Shown here in pieces: positions 13,799-15,698 of a stretch of DNA of 15,698 nucleotides. Origin of the DNA: Candidatus Dormiibacterota bacterium (GTDB taxonomy: Bacteria; Chloroflexota; Dormibacteria; Aeolococcales; Aeolococcaceae); assembly GCA_019236085.1 (NCBI GenBank), contig JAFAJR010000212.1, forward strand, positions 1 through 15,698, given 5' to 3'. The position numbers were made by a program, and so were the translations under genes. Positions within the stretch are counted from its first letter, which is position 1. Each line of letters begins with the position of its first letter. The notes below the pieces were generated by a model. It worked only from the letters and a program-made list of their open reading frames with translations, was not told where the DNA came from and ran no database searches.

Positions 13799-13830
13799 AA
13801 CCGCTGCTGAGCACCCGCTCGGCAGCGGTT
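13799..13830. terminator. Strong hairpin terminator between convergent genes
   Basis: The arms AACCGCTGCTGAGC (13799-13812) and GCTCGGCAGCGGTT (13817-13830) pair over 14 positions, with one T-G wobble, around an ACCC loop. It stands between hdeD (stop 13764) and the convergent cupin gene (stop 13857), so it can serve both strands. No long T-run follows, as is common for high-GC bacteria. A second, weaker GCCGGC repeat lies just before it. Confidence 0.75.
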
Positions 13831-13856
13831 CATGTGCGTTGGTCAACCCTGCGTCC

Positions 13857-14417
13857 CTACGCTGTGGTGCCCAGAAGCTGAGGTGCCCGCTCGTTGGCCG
13901 CCTCGAACACCCCTCTCACGCGCTCAAAGTCGTAGGGGCGTTCCTTCAACGTCCGGGCGTCCCACTCGCTGCGTTCGACACCCAGGAAGTCGCCGCCATA
14001 AACATGGATGGCTCCGGTGAAGGCCCGCTCCGGGTTGGTGACGGAGTGGATGGCTTCGGGTCCCAGCACGGCCACGTCTCGATCGCGGAGCGTCCTTCCC
14101 CCTGCATCCGCGATGCCACCGGGCACGCGTCGGAAGAACACGTTGTCCTCTGCGCCGCCATAGATGCCGATGACCGCCCACATCCGGTGGTCGTGCGGGT
14201 AGAGCGACATGCATGGAGCCCACACCGCGTGCACGATGGTCAGCTCCGCCGAGCTGTAGAGAACGCGTAGCTGGCCACGCGCAGGCTCACCCAGCTCGCG
14301 TGTGACCTCGCGTCGGTCGGCAACTGCACGTCCAACGAACTCCTTCACGGCCAGCGTCGGCGCCGCCTCATCCAGGGCTGCGCGGCACTCTTCCACGAAG
14401 CCATCGACTGTGAACAT
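13857..14417 (-). CDS. Cupin-fold metal-dependent protein (cysteine-dioxygenase-like, COG5553 type)
   Basis: A 186-residue protein of the double-stranded beta-helix superfamily, similar to a group predicted to be metal-dependent enzymes related to cysteine dioxygenase. Visible marks are a helical N-terminus (5-45), the first metal motif YPHDHRMWAVIGIYGGAEDN (73-92) with His75 and His77, GPEAIHSVTNP (119-129) with His124 as a probable third ligand, and IHVYGGDF (137-144). A thiol or other small substrate is possible; none is shown. The ATG at 14417 is set by minus-strand AGGAGG (complement of 14428-14433), 10 bases upstream. An open frame continues to 14540 but lacks family sequence. The gene is divergent from the hydrolase-LuxR gene, which could make that regulator its controller, though this is only a positional hint. 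Confidence 0.85.
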   Translation of the reverse strand: MFTVDGFVEECRAALDEAAPTLAVKEFVGRAVADRREVTRELGEPARGQLRVLYSSAELTIVHAVWAPCMSLYPHDHRMWAVIGIYGGAEDNVFFRRVPGGIADAGGRTLRDRDVAVLGPEAIHSVTNPERAFTGAIHVYGGDFLGVERSEWDARTLKERPYDFERVRGVFEAANERAPQLLGTTA

Positions 14418-14542
14418 CTCGACACGACCTCCTCTTGAATGCTTGCGCGGGCCGGCGGGGCTGCCGCGCCTCCAAATGTAGGAAGCCTCAGGCGACCGAA
14501 CATCCGGGCCAGTACGGATCTTTCGAGCCGCCGACGGCACCC

Positions 14543-14555
14543 TACACTGCCGCCT
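14543..14555 (+). promoter_or_regulatory. Probable leaderless promoter -10 element for the hydrolase-LuxR gene
   Basis: TACACT (TAnnnT type) at 14543-14548 is followed by exactly 7 bases and the ATG at 14556, the same geometry as at the GNAT gene at 5585. No Shine-Dalgarno precedes this ATG. A -35 box is not evident. Confidence 0.4.
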
Positions 14556-15608
14556 ATGCGGCCGCAGACGAAGTACGCGAAGAGCGGCGACGTCAGCATC
14601 GCCTATCAGGCGCTCGGCGACGGACCCTTCGACCTAGTGCTTGTGCACGGCTTCGTGTCCCATCTCGAGCTCGCCTGGGAAGAGCCGCACCTCGCGCAAT
14701 TCCTCAACCGGCTGGCGTCGTTCAGCCGCCTGATCCTCTTCGACAAGCGCGGCACCGGCCTGTCCGACCCGGTCGCGGAGCCGCCCACATTCCCCCAGCG
14801 GATGGACGACATCCGGGCGGTCATGGACGCGGTCGGCTCGGAGCGCGCGGCGCTGCTGGGTGTCTCCGAAGGCGGCCCACTCTCGATCGTCTTCACCTGT
14901 ACATACCCTGAGCGCACGCAAGCGCTGATCGCTTACGGCTCATACGCACGCTGGCGAGAGGACGTAGACTACCCATGGGGCCGCACGCCTGAGCAATACA
15001 CCGGCTTTCTTGAGGGAATTGCGCGGGCGTGGGACACCGGCGAGTGGTGGATCCAGCACAACCCTACGGCGCTGGCGGACGAGCGCTACCGTCGTTGGTG
15101 GGCGAGCTACCTGCGAGCAGCGGCGAGTCCCGGCATGGCAACCGCGCTGGTGAAGATGAACTCCGAGATCGACGTCCGTGACGTCCTGCCTGGTGTCCAA
15201 GTGCCGACGTTGATCCTCCACCGCACGAACGAGCAATGGTTCGAAGTCGGAAATGCCCGCTACCTAGCGCAGCGCATCCCAGGCTCGAGGTTGGTAGAGC
15301 TGCCGGGCGTCGACCATGTGCCCTGGGTCGGCGACGCTGAGGCGATGCTCCGAGAGGTCGAGCTGTTCCTCACCGGAACCCACAAACGGCGACGCGCCAG
15401 CCCGTTCGCGATCGGTCCCGACGCACTGACCCATCGCGAGCGCGAAGTCGTGCACCTCGCAATCGCCGGCCATTCAGCCATCGCGATCGCCAAGCGCCTC
15501 TACATCAGCGATCGTACCGTTGAAACCCACCTCGCCAACGCGTACATCAAACTGGGCGTAGCCTCGCGCGTCGAATTGGCGCGTCGCGCAGACGCCCTCG
15601 GGATCTGA
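14556..15608 (+). CDS. Alpha/beta hydrolase fused to a LuxR-type helix-turn-helix domain
   Basis: This 350-residue protein joins an alpha/beta-hydrolase domain (about 1-275) to a C-terminal LuxR/GerE DNA-binding domain (about 290-346), with a short basic linker (HKRRR, 276-280). In the hydrolase part I see YAKSGDVSIAYQALGDGP (7-24), LVHGF with the oxyanion-side residues (29-33), FDKRGTGLSDP (62-72), the nucleophile elbow GVSEGG (102-107, Ser104) and GVDHVPWVGD (251-260, His254). The catalytic acid near residue 226 is unclear: LHRTNEQWF (221-229) replaces the Asp-containing loop usual in relatives. The helix-turn-helix shows LTHREREVVHLAIAG (291-305) and YISDRTVETHLANAYIKLGV (316-335). It is probably a one-component transcription factor that senses or hydrolyses a small molecule. 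ATG 14556 starts the family sequence; the frame is open from 14439, but that part lacks similarity. Confidence 0.92.
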   Translation: MRPQTKYAKSGDVSIAYQALGDGPFDLVLVHGFVSHLELAWEEPHLAQFLNRLASFSRLILFDKRGTGLSDPVAEPPTFPQRMDDIRAVMDAVGSERAALLGVSEGGPLSIVFTCTYPERTQALIAYGSYARWREDVDYPWGRTPEQYTGFLEGIARAWDTGEWWIQHNPTALADERYRRWWASYLRAAASPGMATALVKMNSEIDVRDVLPGVQVPTLILHRTNEQWFEVGNARYLAQRIPGSRLVELPGVDHVPWVGDAEAMLREVELFLTGTHKRRRASPFAIGPDALTHREREVVHLAIAGHSAIAIAKRLYISDRTVETHLANAYIKLGVASRVELARRADALGI

Positions 15609-15664
15609 CGCAAAGGCGACCGCGCGCACATCAGTCTGGCGTTGTCACCGTCCTTGGCAATAAC

Positions 15665-15698
15665 TCGGGGAGACAGGACTCGAACCTGCGACCCCTGG
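15665..15698 (-). tRNA. 3' part of a tRNA, probably tRNA-Pro, cut by the window edge
   Basis: On the minus strand the last bases read as a T arm, stem GCAGG, loop TTCGAGT, stem CCTGT, followed by the acceptor strand CTCCCCG (15672-15666) and discriminator A (15665). No CCA is encoded. The acceptor ends in G72 followed by A73, which implies a C1-G72 pair, a hallmark of bacterial tRNA-Pro. The T arm also resembles high-GC tRNA-Pro genes. The anticodon lies outside, so the identity is an inference. Confidence 0.75.

Noticed and set aside
1..15698. CRISPR arrays, insertion sequences, phage genes or attachment sites
   Set aside because: I saw no regularly spaced repeats, transposase or integrase frames or terminal inverted repeats. 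The tRNA at the right edge is a potential attachment site, but nothing integrated is visible beside it.

Overview
The window is high-GC bacterial chromosomal DNA, densely packed with genes of ordinary length. Many starts are GTG or TTG, several stop/start pairs overlap by 1-8 bases, and the partial tRNA at the right edge has no encoded CCA. Together with a PrmC-related methyltransferase of the type common in Actinobacteria, paired bacterial PH-domain membrane proteins and an alpha/beta-hydrolase/LuxR fusion, this suggests an actinobacterium or a neighbouring soil lineage such as Chloroflexota or Dormibacterota. The phylum is an inference. I see no insertion sequence, phage gene, CRISPR array or clear island boundary.

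Layout. (1) 1-3680, minus strand: a tight five-gene run, read right to left. It holds two PH-domain membrane proteins (YdbS-like, YdbT-like), a small CxxC/CxxC zinc-ribbon protein, orotidine-5'-phosphate decarboxylase (pyrF) and a histone-deacetylase-family enzyme cut by the window edge. (2) 3813-5893, plus strand: a sugar-nucleotide epimerase gene broken by one in-frame TAG codon, a family-2 glycosyltransferase overlapping its end, and a small GNAT-type protein with its own probable leaderless promoter. (3) 5882-7647, minus strand: a PrmC-like methyltransferase and a zinc alcohol dehydrogenase, joined by a TGATG overlap. (4) 7706-10560, plus strand: an anchored secreted protein, an ion-channel-like membrane protein, a small dimeric alpha/beta-barrel protein and a GyrI-like ligand-binding protein. 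(5) 10621-12295, minus strand: a dihydrofolate-reductase-fold protein, a LysE-type exporter and a DoxX protein. (6) 12391-13764, plus strand: a TetR-family regulator and an HdeD-family membrane protein, divergent from doxX across an AT-rich region holding face-to-face promoters and a large palindrome. (7) 13857-15608: a strong hairpin terminator, a cupin enzyme on the minus strand, and a hydrolase fused to a LuxR helix-turn-helix on the plus strand. (8) 15665-15698: the 3' part of a tRNA, probably tRNA-Pro, on the minus strand.

How the parts work together. The clearest regulatory unit is the TetR/DoxX divergon, in which one regulator could control both doxX-lysE and its own operon with hdeD. 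The epimerase and glycosyltransferase look like a former or conditional two-gene sugar-transfer unit. pyrF supplies UMP synthesis; its tight linkage to the PH-domain proteins and the deacetylase has no obvious functional logic. I found no convincing wholly new system. The observations most worth a check are the amber codon in the epimerase, the palindromic divergent promoter, the hydrolase-LuxR fusion with a changed catalytic-acid region, and the channel-like protein with an atypical filter.
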